DNA of 64,000 nucleotides from Undibacterium paludis (GTDB lineage: Bacteria > Pseudomonadota > Gammaproteobacteria > Burkholderiales > Burkholderiaceae_D): assembly GCF_022568815.1 (NCBI RefSeq), contig NZ_JAKZHX010000009.1:186001-250000 (forward strand). The letters are read 5' to 3'. Under the pieces are notes generated by a model, which was given only the letters and a program-made list of their open reading frames with translations, was not told the origin of the DNA and ran no database searches. The position numbers and the translations under genes are program-made. Positions within the stretch are counted from its first letter, which is position 1; each line of letters begins with the position of its first letter. Shown piece by piece: positions 1 to 11,081 of this stretch.

Positions 1-1359
1 CTGTACTGTATCCAGTCCAGCCGGTTTGGAAATCTCTTTTTTCGCAGCGATCGCAACGGCGACTTCTGCCAGGAAAGCTGTCCACAGCGAAGGTGCAACT
101 ACTGCATTGTTTGCCAGTTTGATGAGCAAGTCATCATCGGTCGCATTCAAGACGCTGAGTTTGGCACCCATTTTTACTGATTGACGCAAACGCGCCGCCA
201 GCAAAGGATGATCCTTGCGCAGGAAGGATCCAATCACGAAAACGTTTTTCAACTGAGCAAACTTGGCGATGCTGGCACCCAGCCAAGGTTTGATCGATGA
301 ATTCAAAGCGAAGTCAGACTGACGCAGACGGAAGTCGACATTATCGGAACCCAGGCCGCGTACCACGCGTTGCAAGAGGCTCAGTTCTTCCAGAGTTGCA
401 CTTGGAGCAGCAACCGCAGCGATCGCATCAGCACCATGTTCATGTTTGACGTTGCGCAGGCCATGCGCCACATACTCCAAGGCTGTCTGCCAGTCAGTTT
501 CCTGCCACTGACCACCCTGCTTGATCATGGGTTTGGTCAGACGTTCTGCACTGTTCAGCGCCTCATAAGAGAAACGATCTTTGTCAGAAATCCAGCACTC
601 ATTGATTTCTTCATTTTCCAGCGGAACCACGCGCATGACTTTGTTGTTCTTGACCTGAACGATCAGGTTCGAACCCAGGCCATCATGGGCACTGACCGAT
701 TTACGGCGTGACAATTCCCAGGTACGGGCAGAATAACGGAAAGGCTTGGATGTCAGTGCGCCAACCGGGCACAGATCGATCATGTTGCCCGACAATTCGG
801 AATCAACGGTTTTGCCAACGAAAGAAGTGATTTCAGAATGCTCACCACGGTTGAGCATGCCCAGTTCCATGACACCGGCGATCTCCTGACCGAAACGAAC
901 GCAGCGGGTGCAGTGTATGCAACGGCTCATTTCTTCCATAGAAACCAGGGGGCCTACGTCCTTGTGGAATACCACACGCTTTTCTTCTTCGTAACGTGAA
1001 GTCGTACCACCATAACCGACAGCCAGATCCTGCAACTGACATTCACCGCCCTGGTCGCAGATAGGGCAATCCAGCGGGTGATTGATGAGCAGGAACTCCA
1101 TCACGGCTTTTTGCGCTTTTACTGCCTTGTCGCTGGAAGAGCGGACAATCATGCCCGGCGTGACCGGTGTCGCGCAGGCAGGCAAAGGCTTCGGCGCTTT
1201 TTCAACCTCGACCAGACACATGCGGCAATTGGCCGCAATAGATAATTTTTTGTGATAGCAAAAGTGCGGGATGTAGGTGCCAAGCTTATTGGCAGCGTCC
1301 ATCACCATACTGCCCTCTTGGACTTCGACTTTTTTGCCGTCTATTTCGATTTCAACCAT
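1..1359 (-). CDS. nuoG: NADH-quinone oxidoreductase subunit G (NuoG), C-terminus cut by window edge
   Basis: This is the iron-sulfur subunit of respiratory complex I, which passes electrons from the NADH module toward quinone. The first 453 residues are visible. They carry the [2Fe-2S] cysteines C34, C45, C48 and C62, then the H-x3-C-x2-C-x5-C motif (HPLDCPICDQGGEC) and a ferredoxin-like cluster (CIHCTRC, later CPVGALT). The remainder resembles the molybdopterin-oxidoreductase fold that NuoG keeps without its cofactor. The ATG lies 32 bases after the nuoF stop, in operon order. The stop codon is outside the window. Confidence 0.97.
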   Translation of the reverse strand, partial: MVEIEIDGKKVEVQEGSMVMDAANKLGTYIPHFCYHKKLSIAANCRMCLVEVEKAPKPLPACATPVTPGMIVRSSSDKAVKAQKAVMEFLLINHPLDCPICDQGGECQLQDLAVGYGGTTSRYEEEKRVVFHKDVGPLVSMEEMSRCIHCTRCVRFGQEIAGVMELGMLNRGEHSEITSFVGKTVDSELSGNMIDLCPVGALTSKPFRYSARTWELSRRKSVSAHDGLGSNLIVQVKNNKVMRVVPLENEEINECWISDKDRFSYEALNSAERLTKPMIKQGGQWQETDWQTALEYVAHGLRNVKHEHGADAIAAVAAPSATLEELSLLQRVVRGLGSDNVDFRLRQSDFALNSSIKPWLGASIAKFAQLKNVFVIGSFLRKDHPLLAARLRQSVKMGAKLSVLNATDDDLLIKLANNAVVAPSLWTAFLAEVAVAIAAKKEISKPAGLDTVQ

Positions 1360-1391
1360 GGTCTACTCTAAGTGTGCTAACCGAAGCTGGC

Positions 1392-2687
1392 TTACATGTA
1401 AGTGGGCACCAAGCAATGCTTATGCTCGATGTGATATTCAAATTCTTCGCGGAAATTCTTGATCATCGCGCGTACTGGCATCGCCGCTGCATCACCAAGG
1501 GCGCAAATTGTCTTACCCTGAATATTGTCAGCGATAGTGTTGAGCATATCCAGGTCATCCGGGCGACCCTGACCATGCTCAATCCTGTGCACCATGCGAT
1601 ACAGCCAGCCGGTACCTTCACGGCATGGGGTGCATTGACCACAGGATTCTTCAAAGTAGAAATAAGACAGGCGCAACAGGGACTTAACCATGCAGCGAGT
1701 CTCATCCATGACGATGACAGCGCCAGAACCCAGCATGGAGCCAGCCTTGGCGATGGAGTCATAGTCCATGTCCGTCGCCATCATCACATCACCGGTCAAC
1801 ACTGGCATGGAAGAACCGCCGGGGATCACTGCCTTGATTTTTTTGCCGTCACGCATGCCGCCAGCCAGTTCCAGCAAAGTGGCAAACGGTGTGCCCAGCG
1901 GTACTTCATAATTGCCTGGTTTTGCTACGTCGCCAGACATGGAGAAAATCTTGGTGCCGCCATTATTCGGCTTACCCAGCGCGGCGTATTTTTCACCGCC
2001 CATGGCCAGCACAAAAGGTACGGCTGCAAAAGTTTCTGTGTTATTGATCGTCGTTGGTTTGCCATACAAACCAAAGCTGGCAGGGAAAGGCGGCTTGAAG
2101 CGTGGCTGTCCTTTCTTGCCTTCCAGCGATTCCAGCAAGGCTGTTTCTTCGCCGCAGATGTAAGCACCATAGCCGTGAAAAGCATGCAACTGGAAATTGA
2201 AATCAGAACCAGCGATCTTGTCGCCGAGCATGCCCGCAGCACGTGCCTCTTCGATGGCTTCTTCAAAACGATCGTAGTCAGCAAAAATCTCGCCGTGGAT
2301 GTAGTTGTAACCTACCGTGATGCCCATAGCGTAAGCGCCGATGGCCATCCCCTCAATCAGGGCATGCGGGTTATAGCGAATGATGTCACGGTCCTTGAAT
2401 GTACCAGGCTCGCCCTCATCTGTATTGCAGACCAGATATTTTTGACCAGGGAACTGACGCGGCATGAAGCTCCACTTCAAACCGGTAGGAAAACCCGCAC
2501 CACCACGACCACGCAAGGAAGATGCCTTCAACTCGGCAATGACTTGCTCAGGCGGTATTTTTTCATTGAGGATGCGCTTCAATGATTCATAGCCACCACG
2601 TGCTACGTAATCTTGCAGATGCCAGTTTTTGCCATCCAGGCCAGCCAATATCAAAGGCTTAATATGGCGATTATGCAGACTCGTCAT
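1392..2687 (-). CDS. nuoF: NADH-quinone oxidoreductase subunit F (NuoF)
   Basis: This is the NADH-oxidising, FMN-carrying subunit of complex I. The glycine-rich stretch [13 protein letters not shown] near residue 60 is the nucleotide/FMN-binding signature. [12 protein letters not shown] near residue 350 supplies three of the four ligands of the [4Fe-4S] cluster N3. At 431 residues the length is normal. The start codon shares its first base region with the nuoE stop (genes abut at 2687), which indicates translational coupling within the nuo operon. A 403-residue open frame on the opposite strand is only a shadow of this gene. Confidence 0.98.
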   Translation of the reverse strand: MTSLHNRHIKPLILAGLDGKNWHLQDYVARGGYESLKRILNEKIPPEQVIAELKASSLRGRGGAGFPTGLKWSFMPRQFPGQKYLVCNTDEGEPGTFKDRDIIRYNPHALIEGMAIGAYAMGITVGYNYIHGEIFADYDRFEEAIEEARAAGMLGDKIAGSDFNFQLHAFHGYGAYICGEETALLESLEGKKGQPRFKPPFPASFGLYGKPTTINNTETFAAVPFVLAMGGEKYAALGKPNNGGTKIFSMSGDVAKPGNYEVPLGTPFATLLELAGGMRDGKKIKAVIPGGSSMPVLTGDVMMATDMDYDSIAKAGSMLGSGAVIVMDETRCMVKSLLRLSYFYFEESCGQCTPCREGTGWLYRMVHRIEHGQGRPDDLDMLNTIADNIQGKTICALGDAAAMPVRAMIKNFREEFEYHIEHKHCLVPTYM

Positions 2688-3178
2688 TATTTACCCTCTT
2701 TCAATTCATTGACCAGACCGTCAATTTTGTCGTTCGACATGAAGCTGCACATGCGTTTGTTATTGACCAGCATCACAGGTGCATCGCCGCAGGCTCCCAT
2801 GCATTCACCTTCAACCAGAGTAAACTGACCATCCGCAGTAGTCTCTTTGTAATCAATACCGAGTCGCTGCTTCAAGTGGTGCGCTGCACGTTCACCGCCA
2901 GACAAGGCGCAAGGCAGGTTGGTGCAGACAGAAATCTTGAATTTGCCCACCGGTTTGGTGTTGTACATGTTGTAGAACGTTGCGACCTCCTGCACGGCCA
3001 CTGCCGGCATGCCGATGTAGTCAGCCAGGGTCTGCATGACTTCTGGCGATACCCAGCCAGTTTCATCCTGGGCAATAGCCAAAGCGGCCATCACAGCGGA
3101 CTGGCGCTGGTCAGCCGGGAACTTTGCCAGTTCGCGATCAATTTTTTTAAATGCCTGCTCTGATAACACCATAGCCAA
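2687..3178 (-). CDS. nuoE: NADH-quinone oxidoreductase subunit E (NuoE)
   Basis: This 24-kDa-type subunit of complex I belongs to the thioredoxin-like [2Fe-2S] ferredoxin family. Ligand cysteines appear as C-x4-C in CTNLPC and C-x3-C in GECMGAC. The N-terminal part ([15 protein letters not shown], then VATFYNMY) matches the family signature. Its length of 163 residues is standard. It sits between nuoD and nuoF in the expected order and overlaps the nuoF start by one base. Confidence 0.97.
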   Translation of the reverse strand: MAMVLSEQAFKKIDRELAKFPADQRQSAVMAALAIAQDETGWVSPEVMQTLADYIGMPAVAVQEVATFYNMYNTKPVGKFKISVCTNLPCALSGGERAAHHLKQRLGIDYKETTADGQFTLVEGECMGACGDAPVMLVNNKRMCSFMSNDKIDGLVNELKEGK

Positions 3179-3209
3179 TGCCTCGATTCGACGCCCTCAG
3201 GGCATCGCT

Positions 3210-4463
3210 TTATCTGTCAATCTCACCAAACACAATATCCTGAGTACCGATGATGGTTACCGCATCAGCAATCATGTGACCTTTTGCCATCTCATCCAAA
3301 CCCTGCAAATGCGCAAAACCTGGCGCACGGATTTTCAGACGATATGGCTTGTTCGCACCATCAGAGGTCAGGTAAATACCAAACTCACCTTTTGGATGCT
3401 CTACTGCGGCATAAGCTTCACCGGCAGGAACATGGAAACCTTCGGTGAACAGTTTGAAGTGATGGATGAGTTCTTCCATATTCGACTTCATGTTCACGCG
3501 ATGTGGCGGTGCAACCTTGTGGTTGTCGGTAATGACCGGACCCTGGTTATTTCTCAACCATTCCACGCATTGCTTGATGATGCGGTTGGACTGACGCATT
3601 TCCTCCACGCGTACCAGGTAACGGTCATAGCTATCACCATTCACGCCCACTGCAATATCAAAATCAAGCAAGTCGTACACTTCATACGGCTGCTTCTTGC
3701 GCAAATCCCATTCGATGCCGGAACCGCGCAGCATAGGGCCAGTAAAGCCCATGGCCATGGCGCGTTCAGGCGATACCACGCCAATACCGACCAGACGCTG
3801 CTTCCAGATACGGTTATCGGTCAGCAGGGTTTCGTATTCATCGACGTATTTAGGAAAACGATTGGTGAAGTCTTCGATGAAATCCAGCAGAGAGCCCTGA
3901 CGGTTTTCATTCATTAACTTCATCGCTTTTTCGTTCTTCAGTGTCGATGTCGTGAATTGCGGCATTTGATCCGGCAAATCACGATACACACCACCCGGGC
4001 GATAATAAGCTGCATGCAGGCGTGCACCAGAGACTGCTTCATAGCAATCCATCAGGTCTTCGCGCTCACGGAAAGCGTACAAAAACACCGCCATAGCACC
4101 GACGTCCAGCGCATGCGCACCTATCCACAGCAAGTGATTCAGCAGACGCGTGATTTCATCAAACATGACGCGAATGTACTGGGCTCGCAAAGGCACTTCC
4201 AGTCCCAGCATCTTTTCTATAGCCATCACATAGGCATGCTCGTTGGACATCATGGACACATAGTCCAGACGATCCATGTAAGGCACGGACTGCAGGAAAG
4301 TCTTTTGCTCCGCCAGCTTCTCGGTCGCACGATGCAACAGGCCGATATGCGGATCAGCACGTTGTATCACTTCGCCATCAAGCTCCAACACCAGACGCAA
4401 CACACCGTGTGCAGCAGGATGCTGAGGACCAAAGTTCAGGGTGTAATTCTTAATCTCAGCCAT
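3210..4463 (-). CDS. nuoD: NADH-quinone oxidoreductase subunit D (NuoD)
   Basis: This is the 49-kDa-type subunit of the peripheral arm of complex I. It forms part of the quinone-binding pocket and descends from the large subunit of [NiFe] hydrogenases. The N-terminal [15 protein letters not shown] contains the conserved quinone-site histidine. [12 protein letters not shown] and the C-terminal DIVFGEIDR are family hallmarks. The 417-residue length fits forms in which nuoC and nuoD are separate genes, as in most betaproteobacteria. Its start overlaps the nuoC stop by one base. Confidence 0.98.
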   Translation of the reverse strand: MAEIKNYTLNFGPQHPAAHGVLRLVLELDGEVIQRADPHIGLLHRATEKLAEQKTFLQSVPYMDRLDYVSMMSNEHAYVMAIEKMLGLEVPLRAQYIRVMFDEITRLLNHLLWIGAHALDVGAMAVFLYAFREREDLMDCYEAVSGARLHAAYYRPGGVYRDLPDQMPQFTTSTLKNEKAMKLMNENRQGSLLDFIEDFTNRFPKYVDEYETLLTDNRIWKQRLVGIGVVSPERAMAMGFTGPMLRGSGIEWDLRKKQPYEVYDLLDFDIAVGVNGDSYDRYLVRVEEMRQSNRIIKQCVEWLRNNQGPVITDNHKVAPPHRVNMKSNMEELIHHFKLFTEGFHVPAGEAYAAVEHPKGEFGIYLTSDGANKPYRLKIRAPGFAHLQGLDEMAKGHMIADAVTIIGTQDIVFGEIDR

Positions 4464-5059
4464 TATTTCATCCCGTAATTTTCTTCACGAATTACACGCG
4501 GCACATTTTCGCGTGGATCTATCGTGACAGGCTGATAAACGACGCGTTTTTGATCTGCGTCATAGCGCATTTCAACATAGCCAGAAACTGGAAAATCCTT
4601 ACGGAAAGGATGACCGATGAAACCGTAGTCAGTCAGAATTCGACGCAAGTCATTATGACCATCAAACAAAATACCGAACAGATCGAAGGCCTCACGCTCA
4701 TACCAATTCGCCGCATTCCAGATATCAATCAGGGAAGGCACAACCGGCATTTCATCATCAACTGCAAATACACGCACGCGCAAACGCCAGTTGTTCTTGA
4801 TGGAGAGAAGATGAGAAACTGCAGCATAACGCGCACCTTCCCACAGACCGTCACCATAAGCGGAATAGTCCATGCCGCAAAGATCGATCAATTCTTCAAA
4901 GCTGGTGTCGGGATGGTCGCGCAAAGTGCGCATGACATCAAGATAAGCTGCTGCAGAAACGACGATGGTAATTTCACCCAATGCATTCTTCAATTCAAGA
5001 ATGCGATCACCCAAGACATCTCTTACCGCTGCCTCAAGTTTTTCCAGTTTGGTAGTCAT
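4463..5059 (-). CDS. nuoC: NADH-quinone oxidoreductase subunit C (NuoC)
   Basis: This is the 30-kDa-type subunit of the hydrophilic arm of complex I. The family signature is seen in the C-terminal half: [16 protein letters not shown] followed by [20 protein letters not shown]. It has 198 residues and is not fused to NuoD. The gene lies between nuoB and nuoD and is coupled to nuoD by a one-base overlap. Confidence 0.97.
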   Translation of the reverse strand: MTTKLEKLEAAVRDVLGDRILELKNALGEITIVVSAAAYLDVMRTLRDHPDTSFEELIDLCGMDYSAYGDGLWEGARYAAVSHLLSIKNNWRLRVRVFAVDDEMPVVPSLIDIWNAANWYEREAFDLFGILFDGHNDLRRILTDYGFIGHPFRKDFPVSGYVEMRYDADQKRVVYQPVTIDPRENVPRVIREENYGMK

Positions 5060-5088
5060 AATTTATTGTTGCCCCGGCGATTACGCGA

Positions 5089-5565
5089 TTAACGAGCAAT
5101 GGTATTGGTACGTTTGATTTTATTTTGCAGCTGTATGATGCCGTACAACAGGGCTTCGGCTGTCGGAGGGCAACCGGGCACATAAATATCGACAGGAACA
5201 ATACGATCGCAACCACGAACGACAGAGTAGGAATAGTGGTAATAACCACCACCATTCGCGCAGGAACCCATGGAAATCACCCAGCGTGGCTCAGCCATCT
5301 GGTCATACACTTTACGCAAGGCAGGCGCCATCTTATTGCACAGCGTGCCAGCAACAATCATGACATCAGATTGACGCGGCGATGGGCGAAACACCACGCC
5401 AAAGCGATCCAGATCATAACGTGATGCACCTGCGTGCATCATCTCCACCGCACAACAGGCCAGACCAAAAGTCATCGGCCACATCGAACCAGTGCGCGTC
5501 CAGTTAATGAGCTTGTCAGCAGTCGTTGTTACAAAGCCTTCGTTCAATACACCTTCAATTGCCAT
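5089..5565 (-). CDS. nuoB: NADH-quinone oxidoreductase subunit B (NuoB)
   Basis: NuoB (PSST subunit) carries the terminal [4Fe-4S] cluster N2, which hands electrons to quinone. The tandem cysteines of [11 protein letters not shown], together with [10 protein letters not shown] and [12 protein letters not shown], provide the ligands. [18 protein letters not shown] is also typical. Its 158 residues are full length, and it sits 6 bases after nuoA in operon order. Confidence 0.98.
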   Translation of the reverse strand: MAIEGVLNEGFVTTTADKLINWTRTGSMWPMTFGLACCAVEMMHAGASRYDLDRFGVVFRPSPRQSDVMIVAGTLCNKMAPALRKVYDQMAEPRWVISMGSCANGGGYYHYSYSVVRGCDRIVPVDIYVPGCPPTAEALLYGIIQLQNKIKRTNTIAR

Positions 5566-5571
5566 AATTCA

Positions 5572-5940
5572 TCACTCCCAATCCAGAGCGCCTTTTTTCC
5601 AGATGTACCAAAAGCCCACTGCGAACTCCAGCACAAAGCCGAGCATAATCAGAAAACCCGTCCACCCCTGCGAACGCATATCACCCATGGCAACTGCCCA
5701 TGGGAAGAAGAAAGCTGTTTCCAGGTCGAACAAGATAAACAAAATCGCAACCAGGTAATAACGCACGTCAAACTTCATGCGCGCATCTTCAAATGCCTCA
5801 AAGCCGCATTCGTAAGCAGAATTTTTTTGAGAATCCGGTTTATAGGGAGCAAGAATACGCCCCAAGACTTGCGGCACCACACCTACAGCGATACCAACCA
5901 GAATAAAGAGAAGAACTGGGAAATAATTTTCGAGGTTCAC
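5572..5940 (-). CDS. nuoA: NADH-quinone oxidoreductase subunit A (NuoA)
   Basis: This small membrane subunit of complex I sits at the junction of the membrane and peripheral arms. Three hydrophobic helices are evident: residues about 8-28, 64-84 and 94-114. The conserved loop [20 protein letters not shown] contains the redox-active/conformational cysteine. It is the first gene of the nuo operon. The region upstream (to 6067) ends at tRNA-Leu, so transcription may come from its own promoter or read through from secG. Confidence 0.97.
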   Translation of the reverse strand: MNLENYFPVLLFILVGIAVGVVPQVLGRILAPYKPDSQKNSAYECGFEAFEDARMKFDVRYYLVAILFILFDLETAFFFPWAVAMGDMRSQGWTGFLIMLGFVLEFAVGFWYIWKKGALDWE

Positions 5941-6067
5941 GTTAGGCTACCTGTAATTGAACGCCAGATTGAAGCAAGCCACTTCATGACACTGAGCTAA
6001 GATACTAAGCGTCAAGAAACAACTACTTCCTCGACCAAGCCAGCAAAGAAAACTGACTCTATTTTTT

Positions 6068-6152
6068 TGGTGCCGACGACGAGACTCGAACTCGTACAGC
6101 TTTCGCCACTACCCCCTCAAGATAGCGTGTCTACCAATTTCACCACGTCGGC
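6068..6152 (-). tRNA. tRNA-Leu (anticodon GAG)
   Basis: An 85-base tRNA on the minus strand begins GCCGACG and ends CGTCGGCACCA, with the CCA encoded. The anticodon stem CTATC/GGTAG encloses the loop TTGAGGG, giving GAG. It has the long variable arm expected of a class II tRNA, and the T-loop TTCGAGTC is present. The position between secG and nuoA is common in Burkholderiales. Confidence 0.96.
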
Positions 6153-6237
6153 CTAAGCCCAGCATTCTACTATGTATAGCCTCATTGTTCAACGCACAAT
6201 TGCAGCAATTCAATGTTTTTTACTGGGTAAAATCAAA

Positions 6238-6627
6238 TTATTTTGGAATTTGACCAGACTGACCTGAAGCAGAGGCTGCAGAAGCCGCCGCCTCTGTTGC
6301 AGTTGCGGGTACGGATGCGGCGACAGCGGAAGCACTTGCGACCGGTTTGACAATAGTCACACCATCCATCACACCGCCAGCAGGCTTGCGGGTGCTGCCA
6401 AACACAGCCAGGCCCAAGGTCGCAGCAAAGAATATAGCCGCAGCAACACCTGTCGCGCGGGACAGAAAATTGGAGGAACCAGTCGCACCAAACAGACTAC
6501 CCGAAGCACCCGAACCAAAAGATGCGCCCATATCTGCACCCTTACCATGCTGCAACAACACCAGGCTGATAATTGCCAAAGCAGACAGGACCTGAACAAC
6601 AACAACCAACGTATATAAAGTTTGCAT
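6238..6627 (-). CDS. secG: Protein-export membrane protein SecG
   Basis: SecG is an accessory subunit of the SecYEG translocon in the inner membrane. Two transmembrane helices are visible (residues about 3-23 and 58-76). The conserved loop VLLQHGKGADMGASFGSGASGSLFG between them is diagnostic. The Ala/Ser-rich tail after residue 90 is low-complexity, as in other betaproteobacterial SecG proteins. The gene follows tpiA by 37 bases and is probably co-transcribed with it. Confidence 0.95.
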   Translation of the reverse strand: MQTLYTLVVVVQVLSALAIISLVLLQHGKGADMGASFGSGASGSLFGATGSSNFLSRATGVAAAIFFAATLGLAVFGSTRKPAGGVMDGVTIVKPVASASAVAASVPATATEAAASAASASGQSGQIPK

Positions 6628-6664
6628 TCAAAACATCCAAAAAATAAGTACTACAAGAAATCAA

Positions 6665-7408
6665 TCAGCTGGCAGCGATAATTGCAAGAAAGTCTCGCGA
6701 TTTCAGTGCTGCGCCACCTATCAAGCCACCATCAATATCGGGCATTGCCAACAACTCCCTGGCGTTTTCCGGCTTCATGCTACCACCATACAAAATCTGC
6801 ACTTTTTCAGCAGCACCGGCATCCCTGACAGCAACTTGCCGACGCAGGAAATGATGCACCTCTTGTGCCATTTCTGGTGTTGCCGTTTTACCAGTGCCAA
6901 TTGCCCAGACAGGCTCATAGGCGATCACCAGGTCAGACAGGTTGTCAACCACATCCAATACTGCATTGAGCTGCGCAGCAACCACTTCATTGGTCTGCCC
7001 GCCTTCGCGCTGCTCCAGTGTTTCACCGACACAAACGACAGGCCGCACACCCACCGTCAGCAATTGCTGTGTTTTTTGTGCAACTAGCTCATTGCTTTCA
7101 GCATGATAGGCCCGACGCTCAGAATGTCCGACAATTGCATATTTGCAAGCAACGTCCTGCAGCATTGCAGCAGACACCTCACCGGTAAATGCACCCTGCG
7201 TATGCACGGACACATCTTGCGCCCCAACCATCACGGCAGACCCGGACAATAACTCCACAGCCTGCACCAAATATGGCGCTGGAGGGCAAACCAGCACATC
7301 ACACAGCAGATTCGCGGGCAAGCCCGCCTTGATTTCAGATAATAAGGACCGATTGGCGGCAAAACTGCCATTCATTTTCCAGTTACCGGCTATTAAGGTG
7401 CGTCGCAT
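6665..7408 (-). CDS. tpiA: Triosephosphate isomerase (TpiA)
   Basis: The enzyme interconverts dihydroxyacetone phosphate and glyceraldehyde 3-phosphate in glycolysis and gluconeogenesis. Catalytic residues are recognisable: the lysine in GNWKMNG near residue 11, the histidine in IVGHSERR near 95, and the glutamate in [11 protein letters not shown] near 167. The phosphate-binding GGSMKPENA and GGLIGGAAL loops are at the C-terminus. At 247 residues it is full length. Confidence 0.98.
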   Translation of the reverse strand: MRRTLIAGNWKMNGSFAANRSLLSEIKAGLPANLLCDVLVCPPAPYLVQAVELLSGSAVMVGAQDVSVHTQGAFTGEVSAAMLQDVACKYAIVGHSERRAYHAESNELVAQKTQQLLTVGVRPVVCVGETLEQREGGQTNEVVAAQLNAVLDVVDNLSDLVIAYEPVWAIGTGKTATPEMAQEVHHFLRRQVAVRDAGAAEKVQILYGGSMKPENARELLAMPDIDGGLIGGAALKSRDFLAIIAAS

Positions 7409-7581
7409 AGTAAGCCAAAATATAAATAACCGTCTATTGTAGCGTTCAGAGCAAGCAGGGTCAAACCACCAAGGAGAAGATTATCCCCGCTGTCGACAAA
7501 AATTTGCACACTAACAGCTAACAATATGACAATTTCCAGCAATAAGTTTGGCCATTGTGGCGCATCAGCGACACAGAAAGA

Positions 7582-8589
7582 CTAGTCAAGCTGCGTAAGG
7601 TCCAGCATGATTTTACCTATATGCAACCCCTCCTCCATCATGGCGTGAGCCTTAGCGGCCTGCGCCAAAGGGAAGACATGATGTATGACCGGCTCAATTT
7701 CTTTTGACGCGAGCAAGGGCCAGACCTGATCCTGCAACTCCCTGGCAATTTTCGCCTTGAAGGCCACAGAACGCGGCCGCAAAGTTGAACCGGTGACGGT
7801 CAGGCGACGGCGCAAAACCTGCCCCAGGTCAAGCTCGGCAACATTCCCGCCCAGCAAGGCGATAATGGCCAGCCTGCCGTCATCAGCCAGGCAATTGATT
7901 TCTTTAGGCACATAGTTGCCAGCCACCATGTCGAGAATCACGTCCACACCGCGCCCCGCTGTCAATTCCTTGATAACTTCAACAAAATCCTCTGTCTTGT
8001 AATTGATGCCACGCTCAGCACCCAGCCTTTCCGTCGCCCGGCATTTATCATCCGAACCTGCGGTAGCAAATACACGATGCCCGATTGCCCTGGCTATTTG
8101 TATTGCTGCAACACCGATACCGGAAGTACCACCCTGCACCAAGAAGGTTTCACCTATCGATAACTGGGCACGCTGAAACACATTGCTCCACACCGTAAAA
8201 TAAGTCTCAGGCAAAGATGCCGCCTCGATCAGAGACAAACCCTGCGGCACCTTCAGGCACTGTCCGACCGGTGCAACGCAATATTGCGCATAGGCGCCCC
8301 CCTGCACCAGAGCACAAACCTGATCACCAAGCTGAAAGCCTGTGCCCGCCAGATCGCCGGAAACCACCTCCCCTGCCACTTCCAGACCAGGCAAATCCGA
8401 CGCGCCGGGTGGCACAGGATAAAAGCCGAGGCGCTGCAATACATCAGGGCGATTAACCCCTGCCGCAGCGACCTTGATCAGCAACTCCCCCTCACCCGGC
8501 ACCGGCATCGGCCGCACGCAAAGCTGCAACACCTCTGGCTTGCCGTACTGAGTGATTTCAATTGCGCGCATTTCAGCATTCATTTTCAA
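7582..8589 (-). CDS. NAD(P)H:quinone oxidoreductase, zeta-crystallin/Qor-like (MDR superfamily)
   Basis: This 335-residue medium-chain dehydrogenase/reductase lacks the zinc-ligand set of alcohol dehydrogenases. The cofactor site is seen in VQGGTSGIGVAAIQIARAIG near residue 150. The substrate-side PGLEVAGEVV and the C-terminal HHVFPLAQAAKAHAMMEEG match the PIG3/Qor group. It probably reduces quinones or enones with NADPH. In-frame methionines at residues 3 and 7 are alternative starts. It lies upstream of tpiA on the same strand, with a 173-base gap. Confidence 0.88.
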   Translation of the reverse strand: MKMNAEMRAIEITQYGKPEVLQLCVRPMPVPGEGELLIKVAAAGVNRPDVLQRLGFYPVPPGASDLPGLEVAGEVVSGDLAGTGFQLGDQVCALVQGGAYAQYCVAPVGQCLKVPQGLSLIEAASLPETYFTVWSNVFQRAQLSIGETFLVQGGTSGIGVAAIQIARAIGHRVFATAGSDDKCRATERLGAERGINYKTEDFVEVIKELTAGRGVDVILDMVAGNYVPKEINCLADDGRLAIIALLGGNVAELDLGQVLRRRLTVTGSTLRPRSVAFKAKIARELQDQVWPLLASKEIEPVIHHVFPLAQAAKAHAMMEEGLHIGKIMLDLTQLD

Positions 8590-8668
8590 ACATCCTTTTC
8601 ATGTATTGGCACCCTGTCACAAAACCAGATGTGATCTCAAATTCGTCAAACCTGAATTTTAAGCGAAT

Positions 8669-8699
8669 AAAAAAACGCCCGTACAAGGACGGGCGTTTT
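8669..8699 (-). terminator. Rho-independent terminator after pnp
   Basis: A GC-rich inverted repeat (ACGCCCGT...ACGGGCGT) with a short loop is followed on the minus strand by a T run. It lies 30 bases past the pnp stop codon. Confidence 0.88.
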
Positions 8700-8728
8700 C
8701 ATCTTATGCGGACCAGGCCGCAAAGAAA

Positions 8729-10867
8729 TTACTGCTGCTGTTGTTGCTGTTGCGCTGGCGCCTCAGTTTCTGCAACGGCTGCCTTCATGGACAACTTGAA
8801 GCGACCGCGATCATCCGTCTCCAGCACTTTAACGCGCACTTGCTGACCTTCTTTGAGGTAGTCGGCGACAGCATTCACGCGCTCATTGGCGATTTGGCTA
8901 ATATGCAGCAAACCGTCTTTGCCCGGCATGATTTGCACGATGGCACCGAAGTCCAGCAATTTCAATACTGTACCATCGTAAGTCTTGCCAACTTCAACTT
9001 CAGCTGTCAGCTCTTCGATACGACGTTTGGCTTCCTGACCGGCAGCGGCGTCAACAGAAGCGATCGTCACAATACCTTCATCACTGATGTCAATTTGCGT
9101 ACCGGTTTCTTCTGTCAAGGCGCGGATCACAGCACCACCCTTACCGATAACATCACGGATTTTCTCAGGATTGATCTTGATTGTGATCAGGCGTGGAGCA
9201 AAGTCGGACAGTTCGGTTTTGCCGACCGGCACGGCTTCCTGCATTTTACCCAGGATATGCACGCGGCCTTCTTTGGCTTGAGCCAAAGCGACTTGCATGA
9301 TTTCTTTAGTGATACCCTGAATTTTGATATCCATCTGCAAGGCAGTAATACCTTCTGCAGTACCGGCCACTTTAAAGTCCATGTCGCCAAGATGATCTTC
9401 ATCACCCAAGATATCTGTCAGAACAGCAAACTTGTTGCCATCCTTGATCAGGCCCATGGCGATACCGGCAACGTGTGCTTTCATTGGCACGCCGGCATCC
9501 ATCAACGCCAGGCAACCACCGCAGACGGAAGCCATGGAAGACGAACCATTGGATTCAGTAATTTCAGAAACCAGACGAACGGAGTAGCTGAAATCTTCCG
9601 GATCAGGCAGAGCAGCCTGCAATGCACGCTTAGCCAGACGACCATGACCGATTTCACGACGCTTTGGCGTGCCAACACGACCCGTTTCGCCAGTAGCGAA
9701 CGGAGGCATGTTGTAATGCAGCATGAAGCGGTCAGAGTATTCACCCATCAACGCATCGATTTTTTGCTCGTCACGGGCAGTACCCAGAGTAGCAATCACC
9801 AGAGCCTGGGTTTCACCACGCGTGAACAGGGCTGTGCCATGCGTACGTGGCAAAACGCCAGTGCGGATAGTGATAGGACGCACAGTGCGTGTATCACGAC
9901 CATCAATACGTGGCTCGCCTTCCAGGATTTGGGAGCGAACAATCTTCGCCTCCAGATCAAACAGGATATTGCCGACTTCGGCAGAATCAGGAGCAGCCTC
10001 ACCTTTGGCAGCGGCTTGCTCAGCCAGGGCAGCACCAACTGCAGCAGTTGCTGACTTCAGTTGTTCTGTACGGGCTTGTTTTTCTTTGGTTTGATAAGCA
10101 GCGCGCAACAAAGGCTCTGCCACCGCAGTAACAGCAGCGATCAGCGGCTCATTCTTGGGAGCTGGCGCCCATTCAACTTCAGGCTTGCCGCCGTCACGTA
10201 CCAGTTCATGGATGGCGTCAATCACAGCCTTCATTTGCGTATGACCATAGACCACCGCACCCAACATGACTTCTTCAGACAATTGCTGCGCTTCAGATTC
10301 AACCATCAACACCGCCTGCTCAGTACCGGCAACCACCAGATCAAGCTTGGATTGTTTCAATTGAGTTGCTGTCGGGTTCAATACATATTGGTCATCGATA
10401 TAACCAACACGTGCCGCACCAACCGGACCACTGAATGGGATGCCAGCAACAGAAATGGCAGCAGAAGCACCGATCATGGCGGCGATGTCAGGGTCAATTT
10501 CTGGATTGACGGACAATACATGCACAATGACCTGAACTTCGTTCAGATAGCCTTCTGGAAACAGAGGGCGAATAGGTCTGTCGATCAAACGGGAAGTCAG
10601 CGTTTCTTTTTCTGATGGACGACCTTCACGCTTGAAGAAACCACCTGGAATACGACCGGCAGCGTAAGTTTTTTCCATGTAATCCACGGTCAGAGGAAAG
10701 AAATCCTGACCTGGTTTTGCGTCTTTTTTTGCAACAACAGTTGCCAGTACAACAGTATCTTCTACAGATACCATGACCGCGCCAGAAGCCTGACGGGCGA
10801 TTTCACCGGTTTCCAGCGTGACCTGGTGCTGGCCATATTGGAAGGTTTTGGTAATTTTATTAAACAC
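8729..10867 (-). CDS. pnp: Polyribonucleotide nucleotidyltransferase (PNPase)
   Basis: PNPase degrades RNA 3' to 5' by phosphorolysis and is part of the RNA degradosome. Two RNase PH domains (residues about 10-230 and 320-550) are followed by a KH domain ([18 protein letters not shown]) and an S1 domain ([21 protein letters not shown]). The start is a GTG preceded by AAAGGA. The protein ends in seven consecutive glutamines encoded by a CAG/CAA run, an unusual tail. rpsO lies upstream on the same strand, the classical arrangement. Confidence 0.98.
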   Translation of the reverse strand: MFNKITKTFQYGQHQVTLETGEIARQASGAVMVSVEDTVVLATVVAKKDAKPGQDFFPLTVDYMEKTYAAGRIPGGFFKREGRPSEKETLTSRLIDRPIRPLFPEGYLNEVQVIVHVLSVNPEIDPDIAAMIGASAAISVAGIPFSGPVGAARVGYIDDQYVLNPTATQLKQSKLDLVVAGTEQAVLMVESEAQQLSEEVMLGAVVYGHTQMKAVIDAIHELVRDGGKPEVEWAPAPKNEPLIAAVTAVAEPLLRAAYQTKEKQARTEQLKSATAAVGAALAEQAAAKGEAAPDSAEVGNILFDLEAKIVRSQILEGEPRIDGRDTRTVRPITIRTGVLPRTHGTALFTRGETQALVIATLGTARDEQKIDALMGEYSDRFMLHYNMPPFATGETGRVGTPKRREIGHGRLAKRALQAALPDPEDFSYSVRLVSEITESNGSSSMASVCGGCLALMDAGVPMKAHVAGIAMGLIKDGNKFAVLTDILGDEDHLGDMDFKVAGTAEGITALQMDIKIQGITKEIMQVALAQAKEGRVHILGKMQEAVPVGKTELSDFAPRLITIKINPEKIRDVIGKGGAVIRALTEETGTQIDISDEGIVTIASVDAAAGQEAKRRIEELTAEVEVGKTYDGTVLKLLDFGAIVQIMPGKDGLLHISQIANERVNAVADYLKEGQQVRVKVLETDDRGRFKLSMKAAVAETEAPAQQQQQQQ

Positions 10868-11014
10868 AATGTGTCCTTTCTATTTTGCCGACAGATTTTC
10901 AGGCGCTGTCGTTCACCTCACCACGAGCAATCCGCCTGGATTGCTTTTTGCCTGTTTTCAATATTTACATCAAAAACCGGGCTAAAACGGGGAAAATTAA
11001 AACTCTAGATGGAC

Positions 11015-11050
11015 AAAAAGCCTGCGACAGAAAACTGACGCAGGCTTTTT
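11015..11050 (-). terminator. Terminator between rpsO and pnp
   Basis: The inverted repeat AAAAAGCCTGCG...CGCAGGCTTTTT with an 11-13 base loop is followed by T residues on the minus strand. It lies 31 bases past rpsO and may attenuate read-through into pnp. Confidence 0.87.
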
Positions 11051-11081
11051 GCTACAAATTATTTGCCAAATACAGCAAGAA

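Noticed and set aside
1374-2585. 403-residue open frame on the plus strand
   Set aside because: It is the antisense of nuoF, which has complete functional motifs. The product has no recognisable family and low-complexity His/Gln-rich composition.
8741-10054. 437-residue open frame on the plus strand
   Set aside because: It is antisense to pnp, with no motif and a composition expected from the reverse strand of a coding gene.
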